Positions 33,862-45,826 of a stretch of 64,000 bases of DNA are shown here, piece by piece. Made by a program: the position numbers and the translations under genes. The notes below the pieces were generated by a model. That model was not told the origin of the DNA, did no database searches, and saw nothing but the letters and a program-made list of their open reading frames with translations. Origin of the DNA: Lumbricus terrestris (lineage: Eukaryota > Annelida > Clitellata > Crassiclitellata > Lumbricidae); assembly GCA_949752735.1 (NCBI GenBank), contig OX457039.1, positions 44,019,452-44,083,451 on the forward strand, written 5' to 3'. How positions within the stretch are numbered: position 1 is the stretch's first letter; each line of letters starts with the position of its first letter.

Positions 33862-34441
33862 CAGGGCTGTTAACAATACTGGGAAAAAGTATTGGCAATA
33901 CCAATACCAATACTTACTAATAAAAGTATTGGCAATACCAATACTATTTCTTAAAAGTATTGCAATACCAATACTTTTACCAATACTTTTCGATAAGTTT
34001 TAAAGTTTAATGACTAAAAAAGCACATGCCATTGCCTGTTAAACAGTGTTAAGCAGTACAAGCAGTGTAACTACTAATCTATATGCATGCTTTCCATAAG
34101 TCTACCACTTAGCCATACTAACTAGTAACTACTAATCTATATAAAGGACACGTTTCCGGTCATTTGACTATTTATAGATCTCGATTTCCGTCCATTCCGG
34201 TCAAAGATCACAGATCGGTGAGATCGCACCAAAGAGTCACTTATTCAAGCGGATGAGAAACCATATAAATTATTGTCAAAAAAGTATTGGTATCGAGTAT
34301 CGCTGATAGGCTAAAAAAAAGTATCGGCGATACGCATGCGATACCAACAAAATTAAACTATCGCGATACTCGCCGCGATACTGAAAAAAGTATCGGCGAT
34401 ACCAAGTATTGCGATACTTTATCGCGATATTAACAGCCCTG
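33862..34441. mobile_element. hAT element, copy 2 (deleted relative of 15607-16517)
   Basis: A 580-bp element with the same CAGGGCTGTTAA / TTAACAGCCCTG termini and internal 'caataccaatac' and 'gcgatact' repeats as 15607-16517. It lacks the transposase-bearing centre. The flanks gtgagctt (33854-33861) and gtaagctt (34442-34449) differ at one base, consistent with an 8-bp target duplication. A ~35-bp insert, 'aaggacacgtttccggtcatttgac...' (34143 onward), marks the deletion junction. Confidence 0.88.
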
Positions 34442-35106
34442 GTAAGCTTTATGACTTTTCGCATTATCTTTCAAGCTGGTGCCTCTTTGTCAGCTGAAAA
34501 ACTTTGGCAAGTAGTGTGAGGGTCATGGCAGTCGTTCAACAGGTCGAAGAAATTAAATTGTTGAGTCAGTGAAGAAGATAATTCCAAAGAATCTGAGGCA
34601 GGTCATAAGACAGGTCAAGAGTATAATAAATAGGCAGGTAAAAAGACCTGCCACAACCTATGGTAGCGCCGCCACTGATCTTTATAAATAGTAGCCAGCA
34701 ACATTGGAGTAGATAATTGATTCAGTCTGTGAAACCTTTGTTACAGGTGATGCCAGTCGTGAGCTCTATTGTTGGGTAACATTTGTGCTTTTTATGCCTC
34801 TTGAAAGATTGTTGTTAATTGTTATGGCTTATCATGATTGACGTATCATCATCTGTCAGGTGTAGTCCGTCCCTTGCTAAGCAAGACCGTCGCTTGACTT
34901 TTCGAGATGTTTAGAAAAGCGTTTCATACTGATTGATTGATCTCTTGTTTGAACAATGCAGCCATTGTCTCGTTCAGAAAATATTATGCAATCTACATCT
35001 ATAAACTGCAATTACTTCTGAATTTTTCACAATGCCTTTCGGAACCGATTCTATCTACCACGCAGTAGTATCGTATGTTGAACGTGTGAAACTCCACGTG
35101 CAGGAA

Positions 35107-35408
35107 CAATGTGCAGGGCAGATACAGAAATTTTCGAGGGGGCCAACATTTTCGGTCTTGGGACAGGGACAAAATTTTCATTTTGGTCGCCGAAAATCTG
35201 ATGACATATACCATTTTCTCCGCCAAAATAGTTGACCTTTTTTTAGTCATATGGACCTTGTATACGGACCTCGTGGGTGTGGGGAGGGCCTACGGAACTA
35301 CTCCTGGGGGCATGCCAACTTTCCGAGCCAGAATAGCTGGTCAAAAATAAAGAAATTTCGAAATTGGGGGGCCATGACCGGATTGGCCCCCACCTGGATC
35401 CGCCCCTG
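35107..35408. mobile_element. hAT-type MITE of the GGATCCGCCCCTG family
   Basis: A 302-bp element with perfect 8-bp duplications TGCAGGAA (35099-35106, 35409-35416). The right end is GGATCCGCCCCTG. The left end carries a small extra insert but then matches the family body ('gatacagaaattttcgaggg'). Related copies are 45426-45826 and 52346-52677, with fragments at about 18565-18660 and 51103-51300. Confidence 0.85.
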
Positions 35409-35416
35409 TGCAGGAA

Positions 35417-35532
35417 ACGCTTATGACAACAGTCTCACCTGGCTTTCCTACTTCCTAAATATGGAATAATACGGTCCCATATGGGAAATTGTCATGTGAG
35501 AGCCATTGTCCTACATGCAATGCTGTTGTTGA

Positions 35533-35573
<41 letters not shown>

Positions 35574-36967
35574 CGCTTTATACATATATTATATGTATTA
35601 TACATTTATTATACGTATAAAGTAAAATTTTAATAGGATTATAGGACTGTTTTGCTAGACATACATACACACATATATATATAATATATTAGTATGGTAT
35701 ATATATAATCTGTAGAATATGTTGAGTGAGATATATAATGTTAATTGTTGCATTTGGTTAAAAATATACGGATATGAATTTCATATGATGTTCTGCCTAT
35801 ATGGAGCACAGTTAGGTACACCATGAAATCGCTTATATACATCTAACTAGGCTGTATAAATGCCTAATATGGTTTTATGCTGTAAAAAGTTGATAAGCTA
35901 TTAATTATTCTATGTGGCTAACAATGCTGTGCAAGTTTCTTCCAGGACAAGCTGTGAGATCCGTCCTAACTTTAACTCCATCAATAAATTAAAAGATATT
36001 TGGCTGTTGGGCTCCACTAAAATTAAACCAGAACAATTAGCACTGAAATGATGAGCAACTTCGTTAAAATGACAGCCTAAAATGCTACCATTGCAGCGTT
36101 GAAATTAAAAAACTTTCGACTTTTGAAGAGGTGCACATCCCTATGCTCAAGCCCTCCTCTGCTCAGTGCTTCACGCCACGGCGACCGTCCATCGGCCGCT
36201 GGTCCGTTCTCTCACCCCCCCCCCCCCCAAGTTCGGACCAAGTCCCCGCCTTTGGCCTATGCCCCTCCTAGTTGCGGCTTGAACTGCGTTTGGTCAACCG
36301 CCAACAGTAACGCCGTACATCATAATAGTTGAAGAGATATCTTAACAGCAATGCTTCACGTTGGCCTTCCCTCTTATTTATGGCTCATTGGCGTGGAACA
36401 TGGAAGAGCACCGTATATACGTAGGCCCTATACTCCACAACCTGTCGCAGATGCCGCCTCCCTGGCTGGCTGCCCATAATGCAGATGCTACAGCTGCTGC
36501 AGCCACAGCGTAGGCATGCATATTTGTCATGAACAGACGATGCATAATTTTAAGAGCTTTTGGATATAAATGACCTGTAAGTTTAGGTCATTGCAATCGA
36601 TCCTCTTAAAAATCGTTTCGTGCTAAACGATAATTTTTCAACGTCTCGATCGTCGTCAAATGTCTTTAATGTATCTGTTTGCCTTTCTCACGACATTGAT
36701 TCTAAAGAATAGACCTGCTGAATTTCTCTACACTATGGGTCAAGTCACGTCAAGTTTATTGATCCCATTAGGCCTATCAACGTACAAGAAATTCTGGTCA
36801 CATAGTATAATAAATACACCAAATTATAGAAAGTTTATTTTTCTTAAAATATCGTGAAAGATTAAATTGCACAGTTTTCAAAACCACGATTTGTGGATCC
36901 TACTGAGAATATGCCCTGTATATAACTGAGGGTACAGTGTGAAGGTTCACTGGAATTCTGCTTCAAT
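35417..36967. other. Intergenic region with TA repeat and decayed repeat
   Basis: Contains a (TA)n run at about 35538-35570. Positions about 36055-36260 match 44465-44640 ('aaaatgacagcctaa', then a GC-rich part), so they are a decayed copy of part of the 42471-44767 element. No coding exon was recognised. Confidence 0.5.
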
Positions 36968-39334
36968 CGCGAATGAAGCGTGTGGAGGAAGAGAGCGATT
37001 GGAGGGTGTGGAGGAAGAGAGCGACTGGAGGGTGTGGAGGAAGAGAGCGATTGGAGGGTGTGGAGGAAGAGAGCGAATGGAGGGTGTGGAGGAAGAGAGC
37101 GATTGGAGGGTGTGGAAGAGAAGAGCGATTGGAGGGTGTGGAGGAAGAGAGCGATTGGAGGGTGTGGAGGAGAGCGATTGGAGGGTGTGGAGAAAGAGAG
37201 CGATTGGAGGGTGTGGAGGAAGAGAACGAATGGAGGGTGTGGAGGAAGAGAGCGAATGGAGGGTGTGGAGGAAGAGATCGATTGGAGGGTGTGGAGGAGG
37301 AGAGCGATTGGAGGGTGTGGAGGAAGAGAGCGAATGGAGGGTGTGGAGGAAGAGAGCGATTGGAGGGTGTGGAGGAAGAGAGCGATTGGAGGGTGTGGAG
37401 GAGGAGAGCGATTGGAGGGTGTGGAGGAAGAGAGCGATTGGAGGGTGTGGAGGAAGAGAGCGATTGGAGGGTGTGAAGGAAGAGAGCGAATGGAGGGTGT
37501 GGATGAAGAGAGCGATTGGAGGGTGTGGAGGAAGAGAGCGATTGGAGGGTGTGGAGGAGAGCGATTGGAGGGTGTGGAGGAAGAGAGCGATTGGAGGGTG
37601 TGGAGGAAGAGAGCGATTGGAGGGTGTGGAGGAGGAGAGCGATTGGAGGGTGTGGAGGACGAGAGCGATTGGAGGGTTTGGAGGAAGAGAGCGATTGGAG
37701 GGTGTGGAGGAAGAGAGCGATTGGAGGGTGTGGAGGAGGAGAGCTATTGGAGGGTGTGGAGGAGGAGAGCGATTGGAGGGTGTGGAGGAGGAGAGCGAAT
37801 GGAGGGTGTGGAGGAAGAGAGCGATTGGAGGGTGTGGAGGAAGAGAGCGAATGGAGGGTGTGGAGGAAGAGAGCGATTGGAGGGTGTGGAGGAAGAGAGC
37901 GAATGGAGGGTGTGGAGGAAGAGAGCGAATGGAGGGTGTGGAGGAAGAGATCGATTGGAGGGTGTGGTGGAGGAGAGCGATTGGAGGGTGTGGAGGAAGA
38001 GAGCGATTGGAGGGTGTGGAGGAAGAGAGCGATTGGAGGGTGTGGAGGAAGAGAGCGAATGGAGGGTGTGGAGGAAGAGAGCGATTGGAGGGTGTGGAGG
38101 AAGAGAGCGAATGGAGGGTGTGGAGGAAGAGAGCGAATGGAGGGTGTGGGGGAAGAGAGCGATTGGAGGGTATGGAGGAGGAGAGCGATTGGAGGGTGTG
38201 GAGGAAGAGAGCGAATGGAGGGTGTGGAGGACGAGAGCGATTGGAGGGTGTGGAGGAAGAGAGCGAATGGAGGGTGTGGAGGAAGAGAGCGATTGGAGGG
38301 TGTGGAGGAAGAGAGCGATTGGAGGGTGTGGAGGAGGAGAGCGATTGGAGGGTGTGGAGGAAGAGAGCGATTGGAGGGTGTGGAGGAAGAGAGCGATTGG
38401 AGGGTGTGAAGGAAGAGAGCGAATGGAGGGTGTGGATGAAGAGAGCGATTGGAGGGTGTGGAGGAAGAGAGCGATTGGAGGGTGTGGAGGAGAGCGATTG
38501 GAGGGTGTGGAGGAAGAGAGCGATTGGAGGGTGTGGAGGAGGAGAGCGATTGGAGGGTGTGGAGGAAGAGAGCGATTGGAGGGTGTGGAGGACGAGAGCG
38601 ATTGGAGGGTGTGGAGGAAGAGGGCGATTGGAGGGTGTGGAGGAAGAGAGCGATTGGAGGGTGTGGAGGAGTAGAGCGATTGGAGGGTGTGGAGGAGGAG
38701 AGCGATTGGAGGGTGTGGAGGAGGAGAGCGAATGGAGGGTGGGGAGGAAGAGAGCGATTGGAGGGTGTGGAGGAAGAGAGCGAATGGAGGGTGTGGAGGA
38801 AGAGAGCGATTGGAGGGTGTGGAGGAAGAGAGCGAATGGAGGGTGTGCAGGAGGAGAGCGAAGAGAGCGATTGGAGGGTGTGGAGGAAGAGAGCGAATGG
38901 AGGGTGCGGAGGAAGAGAGCGATTGGAGGGTGTGGAGGAAGAGAGCGATTGGAGGGTGTGGAGGAAGAGAGCGATTGGAGGGTGTGGAGGAAGAGAGCGA
39001 TTGGAGGGTGTGGAGGAAGAGAGCGAATGGAGGGTGTGGAGGAAGAGAGCGATTGGAGGGTGTGGAGGAAGAGAGCGATTGGAGGGTGTGGAGGAAGAGA
39101 ACGATTGGATGGTGTGGAGGAGGAGAGCGATTGGAGGGTGTGGAGGAAGAGAGCGATTGGAGGGTGTGGAGGAAGAGAGCGAATGGAGGGTGTGGAGGAA
39201 GAGAGCGAATGGAGGGTGTGGAGGAAGAGAGCGAATGGAGGGTGTGGAGGAAGAGAGCGATTGGAGGGTGTGGAGGAAGAGAGCGAATGGAGGGTGTGGA
39301 GGAAGAGAGCGATTGGAGGGTGTGGATTGAATCG
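36968..39334. repeat. 26-bp minisatellite array (~90 copies)
   Basis: Tandem array of GGAGGGTGTGGAGGAAGAGA + GCGATT (26 bp), about 2.37 kb. Common variants are gcgaatgg for gcgattgg, and gaggagga for gaggaaga. Occasional units are 23 bp long. Because 26 leaves remainder 2 on division by three, one strand's frames cycle through all three phases every 78 bp. The unit contains no stop in these frames, so ORFs of over 800 codons appear on both strands. These are not proteins. The array shows a 933-bp higher-order repeat (see findings). Its right edge (39320-39355) is an inverted monomer. Confidence 0.97.
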
Positions 39335-39687
39335 ATCTCTTCCTCCACACCCTCCAATCCACCCTCCTTTGGCTCTCTTTTCTCCACACTAGGCCTACAT
39401 GATTCTATCTGCTTTCTCTTGATGATCTCCCTTTTTCTGTTTTCTTTTTTGGCTTAAACTGCTATCACTTAACCTGCTTTGCTTTAGCTTCTCCATGTTG
39501 CCCCTTTTCAGAAGCTGCTGTATTGCAATAAAATTTCTCGAAGGAATTCTTTTTTCTCAACTTCTCGCGGAACCTTTGTGCTCGCCCCGCGGAACCCACT
39601 TTGGGAAACGCTGAGCTAAAGGATCTGTTGGCTTGTACAATACAATGTGCGTCGGCCACTACAAATTGACCGTGCTGGGTACTACGG

Positions 39688-41634
39688 GTGGATGGATGGA
39701 TGATTGGATGGATGGATGATTGGATGGATGGATGATTGGATGGATGATTGGATGGATGGATGATTGGATGGATGGATGATTGGATGGATGGATGATTGAA
39801 TGGAGGGATGATTGGATGGATGGATGATTGGATGGATGGATGATTGGATGGATGATTGGATGGATGGATGATTGGATGGATGGATGATTGGATGGAGGGA
39901 TGATTGGATGGAGGGATGATTGGATGGATGGATGATTGGATGGATGGATGATTGAATGGAGGGATGATTGGATGGATGATTGGATGGATGGATGATTGGA
40001 TGGATGGATGATTGGATGGAGGGATGATTGGATGGATGGATGATTGGATGGATGGATGATTGGATGGATGATTGGATGGATGGATGATTGGATGGATGGA
40101 TGATTGGATGGAGGGATGATTGGATGGAGGGATGATTGGATGGATGGATGATTGGATGGATGGATGATTGAATGGAGGGATGATTGGATGGATGGATGAT
40201 TGGATGGATGGATGATTGGATGGATGATTGGATGGATGGATGATTGGATGGAGGGATGATTGGATGGAGGGATGATTGGATGGAGGGATGATTGGATGGA
40301 TGGATGATTGGATGGATAGATGATTGAATGGAGGGATGATTGGATGGATGGATGATTGGATGGATGGATGATTGGATGGATGGATGATTGGATGGATGGA
40401 TGATTGGATGGAGGGATGATTGGATGGATGGATGATTGGATGGATGGATGATTGGATGGATGACTGGATGGAGGGATGATTGGATGGAGGGATGATTGGA
40501 TGGATGGATGATTGGATGGATGGATGATTGAATGGAGGGATGATTGGATGGATGGATGATTGGGTGGATGGATGATTGGATGGATGATTGGATGGATGGA
40601 TGATTGGATGGATGGATGATTGGGTGGAGGGATGATTGGATGGAGGGATGATTGGATGGATGGATGATTGGATGGATGGATGATTGAATGGAGGGATGAT
40701 TGGATGGAGGGATGATTGGATGGATGGATGATTGGATGGATGGATGATTGGATGGATGGATGATTGGATGGATGGATGATTGGATGGATGGATGATTGGA
40801 TGGATGGATGATTGGATGGATGGATGATTGGATGGATGGATGATTGGATGGATGGATGATTGGATGGAGGGATGATTGGATGGAGGGATGATTGGATGGA
40901 TGGATGATTGGATGGAGGGATGATTGAATGGAGGGATGATTGGATGGATGGATGATTGGATGGATGGATGATTGGATGGATGGATGATTGGATGGATGAT
41001 TGGATGGATGGATGATTGGATGGAGGGATGATTGGATGGAGGGATGATTGGATGGAGGGATGATTGGATGGATGGATGATTGGATGGATGGATGATTGGA
41101 TGGATGGATGATTGGATGGATGATTGGATGGATGGATGATTGGATGGAGGGATGATTGGATGGAGGGATGATTGGATGGATGGATGATTGGATGGATGGA
41201 TGATTGAATGGAGGGATGATTGGATGGATGGATGATTGGATGGATGGATGATTGGATGGATGATTGGATGGATGGATGGATGATTGGATGGATGATTGGA
41301 TGGATGGATGATTAGATGGATGGATGACTGGATGGAGGGATGATTGGATGGAGGGATGATTGGATGGATGGATGATTGGATGGATGGATGATTGGATGGA
41401 TGGATGATTGGATGGATGGATGATTGGATGGATGATTGGATGGATGGATGATTGGATGGATGATTGGATGGAGGGATGATTGGATGGAGGGATGATTGGA
41501 TGGATGGATGATTGGATGGATGGATGATTGAATGGAGGGATGATTGGATGGATGGATGATTGGATGGATGGATGATTGGATGGATGGATGATTGGATGGA
41601 TGGATGATTGGATGGATGGATGATTGGAGTGGCG
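39688..41634. repeat. GGATGGATGATT satellite array
   Basis: About 1.95 kb of tandem 12-bp units 'ggatggatgatt', with variants GGAGGGATGATT, GAATGGAGGGATGATT and shorter 8-bp units. Local higher-order patterns repeat. Stops prevent long ORFs. Confidence 0.97.
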
Positions 41635-41999
41635 GATGGGTGGGTCGGTATGTGTGGATGGATGGATAGTTGTGTAGGTGGGTGGGTAGATAGATATATG
41701 GATGAATGGATGAATAAGCAGCTGAGTATATGTGGATTGATGGATGGATGGATGGATGGGTGGATGGGTGGGTGGGCGGATGGATGAGTGGGAGGATGAA
41801 TGAATGGATTGATGGGTGGTTGTGTAAGTGGATTGATAGATGGATTAATTGATATATGGGTCGGTGGCTGTGAGTGTGGGTGGATGAATAGATTGTTCGA
41901 TGGATGGAGGGATGAATGGATGGATTGTTTGATGGATGGATGGTTGGATAGATGGATGAACGTACTGACGGATGTATGTATGGATGGAAAGGTTCTAAC
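41635..41999. repeat. Degenerate GGAT-rich array edge
   Basis: Continues from the satellite with decayed 'ggatggatgg', 'gggtgggt' and 'gatagatgg' repeats. Its right edge is interrupted by the nested transposon at 42000. Confidence 0.85.
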
Positions 42000-43205
42000 T
42001 AGGGCTGTTGATTTAATCGCGTTAACGCGTGCGATTAACGCGTTAAAAAAATTTGTGATTAATATTTTTAACGCATTAATCGTACGCGTTAATTAGATCT
42101 GATTAAAATGGAATCAGAGGCAGAAAACTCGTATTAAACGGAAGGCTCTTACTTAAACTAGTGATACATTCTTTGGCAAATATTCCAACAAAGAATTTGA
42201 GTATTATAATTTTTATTATCGTAGCAATTCTTTGTTCAATTATCGCCTGCGTCAGTGGTGTAGTGGGGCTAAGTAAAAAAAGTTTGTTATCTCTTTCCTC
42301 ACCTCGTCAGACGTCAGACTACGTTGGTTGAACTCCAGGAGATGACCAATGGATTTCAGGTTTCAAATGATAAATGTTTACAGAAGGACAACTGAGACGA
42401 GGTTTGGCAAGAACCGCAACATCTTGTGAAAAATTGTGACTAAATAATGAGGCTCAATATTAGACCTATACATGGGCGCCGACTCTGCGAGGCCCGTGAG
42501 TGCTCAGCACCACCAGAAATTGGCCATGCGAGGCCCGCCCTATGCTGGGCACCACCAGAAATCAGCCAACAAGATGTGCTTTTTATGATATTATTTCTCT
42601 GTTGGCGTTGCTTATCTATAAAAATCATTGCGTTTTTTTCATATTTTCTTTTATCTCAGTTAGTCTACCTTAATATTACTCCAGTTTTACTCCGTCCGGT
42701 AGTCTGAACTCCATACGAATACGAGGAAAATTCCGAAATCTCGCTCATTCGATCCGCTTCAGTCATTTTTTTATTACGGACGAAGGCGACGACTTGAATG
42801 ACTGTTTCTTTTTTATTGTAGGCCTACATGCTGGGTTATATAATGATCATCACTGCGCGAAAATCACCTTACAGCATCACAAAAGCTGGATACTGTTTTG
42901 TCTGCGTTAATTAACAAATCAGCCTTGACTAAATTGTCTGCGAAAACTATTTGAAAAACTGTCTTCCGAAATGTTAATATTGGCTCACTAAAATTAATAG
43001 TGGCTAATGTAGACAGAAAATTTTGATTTCTTGTGCAAAATTTGAGTCTGTTCAGTGTTGACCTAATTAGGGGAGAGTGCTCCAAGATGCCTATGCTAAC
43101 GAAGATTGTGCTTTTCGTCTGTGTGGATTCCAAGAAAAGTACATGTTATAATTTTTTTAAGCAATTGGGACGAACATTTATTGAGATATTAAATCATATC
43201 TTTAA

Positions 43206-44249
43206 CCCTCATCCGAACAAGCCAAAATGCAACTTAATTTGAACAAGGGGGGGGGGTCTGGCCAGACCCCCCATTTTGATGTGGGTTTTTCATAGGAAAT
43301 AGTGATTTTTATGTGCCAATTTTGTAAGATGATATCAGAGTAACTCAAAGCAACAATGTATCAGTCTCTTTATGCAATATAAAACATTTTTAATTATGAA
43401 TTTGAAATTAAATGCTTGGTTACATTAATTGTGACGGTTTGCCATACATGTTCATCGTCGCAATAGTTGTCTATCTATAAAATTTGGAAATCAAAATAAA
43501 GAAACCATAATTTTAGTAATATTATTACTGAATGCTCTTATGATCAGAGTCAGCATGACTGTTTTCTATAAAATATCTATAAAAATAATGGAATAGGACT
43601 AAACTTAAAATATAAACATGTATCATACATAGTCCGTTGGCTGTTGCTTTCGGGTTTGTATGTTGAATGATGATGTCTTTCGAGATGAAAGACATCATCA
43701 TGTTATAAAACTGTCAAAACTATCTTGAATAATCTCAACGTGTCAGTATTATTTTATTCCACATCTTCTGTTAGAGCATTGTGCAACAGAGCACGTACTC
43801 TTAGCATTGCTTTTGACTGACAAAAATTATGCGGATCTTTACTTGTATTTAGATCTCTCGGCTTCATCAGTATAAATAACATCGTCATCATTATCTTCAC
43901 TATTAGGTCCAATCTCATCATCATGTTTATCATAATCTTCAATTTCACATTGTTTTCATCATAAGAAACACCTGAATCTTGTTCTTCAGGCATTGGCATC
44001 TCTTCATATTCACATTCATTATGGTTGCTCTCATTGTCCAAACTGCAATCATTGTATTCTCGGCCAGTATCATCTTCAGAACTTCCATATCACTAAATCG
44101 ATTTGGTCGTATAGATGTGCTAATTGTAGCTCATTAATATAGCAACAAAGTCATAAAAGCAATCTGAGAAAATATCACTCCTAAAAAAGTTATGCAGCAA
44201 ATATATGAAGGGGGGTCTGGCCAGACCCCCCCCCTTGTTCGGATGAGGG
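43206..44249 (-). mobile_element. Inner piggyBac-like element
   Basis: Flanked by TTAA (43202-43205, 44250-44253), with perfect inverted termini CCCTCATCCGAACAAG / CTTGTTCGGATGAGGG. Subterminal copies of 'gggtctggccagaccccc' occur at both ends (about 43251 and 44213), each itself palindromic. Total 1044 bp. A minus-strand acidic ORF of 95 codons (43754-44041, MDNESNHNECEYEEMPMPE...) could be a fragment of a transposase N-terminus, but no catalytic part remains. The uninterrupted site is preserved nearby at about 44335-44350. Confidence 0.85.
43667..43701. other. Perfect 15-bp stem palindrome
   Basis: The arms atgatgatgtctttc (43667-43681) and gaaagacatcatcat (43687-43701) are exact reverse complements, with a 5-base loop gagat. 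It lies inside the piggyBac-like element. Function unknown; it may be a structural feature of the element or a small internal inversion. Confidence 0.8.
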
Positions 44250-45425
44250 TTAAAAATGAAATAATGGGACATTTTGATGAGATAACAGCTGAAAATGTCA
44301 CTATTTCATGTTGTGTGGAAATTTATTGAAGTATTAAATCATATCTTTAAAAATGACATAATGGGAAATTTTGATGAGGTAACAGCTCAAAATGTCACTA
44401 TTTCATGTTGTGCGGAAATTTTTTAGACAACGGAAAGCATGCTTTTCAAGTCTAAAACCACGACAATTTCATTAAAATGACAGCCTAAGATGCTGCCATC
44501 GCAGTGTGGCAAGAAAAAAATTCGAAAATGGTTAGGAGCACATGCATCCCCTCCCCAAGCCCCTTCGACCCTTCCCCGCTCGGCGATCGTCCTTTGACCG
44601 CGAGTTCGTGCCCTAAAACCATGAACAAGTCTCCGCCTATATGAACAGAGGTCATGTCATTCACTCTCCTATAAAAAAGGCTCAAAAAAATTTCTCCGCG
44701 CTCACGCGCGGATTTCTCTCACATTTGTTTGGGCACCCACACTCTTCGGGTCAACTCGGCGCCTATGGACCTATACTATTGTTAATTAATAAGAGCATCC
44801 CTTGAACCGTGCAATGTAAATAAACTGGTGTGCTTATACAATTGGCTGAATAAATAATGATTGATAGTCAAAAACGGTTGTCTAATTTCACATTTAGACC
44901 TATATATAATTTTAATTAAAGGTGGCTCAAATGAAAAAAATTAACGGATTTTGAGCAGTTGACTGATATGAACAGTGTTTCAATTCTGTCTGTCATACAA
45001 AACTATTCAATAAATTCAATGCAGAAATTCAATAGGCCTAAGTCAAAGGTTAATAAATATGTTTGCAATAAAAAGAATGCATTCAGTCATTAATATTTTA
45101 TGCTTCAGGGGTCCTTAGAAAATAGTAAGATTAGTATATTTGAAGGAAATGTATTGCGATTAATTTGCAGTTAATTGCGATTAAAAAAATTAATCGCGCG
45201 ATTAATTTCGATTAAAATTTTTAATCGAACAACAGCCCTAGTTCTAACCCTGTTCAAAATTCAGTTGCCCATGAGGTCGGTTAAGCCCCCACCAGTGGCC
45301 ACCACCACCACTCCGTTGAACTGACTGCGGACAAATCTAGTTTAAAATATTAGGTTGAACGGTTGTGATTGCATCGACAGATTAATTGGAGTCTTGTTTA
45401 GCTTTAGCTAATACGCCCCACCGAT

Positions 45426-45826
45426 CAAAGGGGGATCCATAACGTTTCGAAGGGGGGGGGGCAAAATTTTCGGTCTTGTTGATGGAACAGGGGAAAAATT
45501 TGGTGTGATTTGGTTTGACGACCTTTTTTTAGTCACCGACCAATTTTCCGGGAAAAGGATACCAATTCATCCGCCAAAAAGTTGATGACTTTTTTAGTCA
45601 TCGACCAATATTTTCCGGGAAAAGAAGATACCATTTCAACCGCTAAATCGAACGGGGGCCACGTCCCATACGATTTTGTAATGGGGGGGCCTGATGTCCT
45701 GTTTTTCTCTCCCGCTACATTTATTTAATAGTTTGTTGAAACCAAATGGGGGGGGGGGGCCACGTCCCATGCAATTTTTAAATGGGGGGGCATGGCCGGA
45801 TTGCCCCCTCCCTTGATCCGCCCCTG
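45426..45826. mobile_element. hAT-type MITE of the GGATCCGCCCCTG family
   Basis: A 401-bp element with perfect 8-bp duplications CCACCGAT (45418-45425, 45827-45834). It begins CAAAGGGGGATCC and ends TTGATCCGCCCCTG. It contains internal near-repeats of 'ttttccgggaaaag'. It is related to 35107-35408 and 52346-52677. Confidence 0.88.

Larger units (their letters stand above)
42471..44767. mobile_element. Middle hAT-like element of the nest
   Basis: Ends CATGGGCGCCGA and TCGGCGCCTATG are inverted repeats. Perfect 8-bp duplications GACCTATA lie at 42463-42470 and 44768-44775. The total is 2297 bp, of which 1044 bp are a piggyBac-like insertion. It contains an internal direct duplication of about 110 bp ('attaaatcatatcttta...cactatttcatgttgtg'), at about 44249-44325 and 44320-44415. 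Fragments of its right part recur at 36055-36260. No transposase was recognised. Confidence 0.85.
42000..45240. mobile_element. Outer hAT-like element of a three-level nest
   Basis: Bounded by TAGGGCTGTTG and CAACAGCCCTA, with perfect 8-bp duplications GTTCTAAC (41992-41999, 45241-45248). Its terminal regions are rich in inverted 'gcgattaa' / 'ttaatcgc' motifs. Total 3241 bp. Only about 940 bp are its own sequence, because a second element occupies 42471-44767. No transposase was seen. Confidence 0.88.

Noticed and set aside
34558..34676. Possible hAT element ending near 34675 (GCGCCGCCACTG)
   Set aside because: A terminus-like sequence is visible on one side only; no matching left end or target duplication was found.
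36939..39457. Very long overlapping ORFs (over 800 codons) on both strands, with a 26-residue repeat such as GGCGGRERLEGVEEESDW
   Set aside because: They are by-products of a 26-bp minisatellite with no stop in these frames. All frames of the array are open, variants are not codon-biased, and no start context or introns support a gene.
36968..41634. Regularly spaced repeats considered as a CRISPR-like array
   Set aside because: Units are directly contiguous with no unique spacers, and the context is an animal genome.
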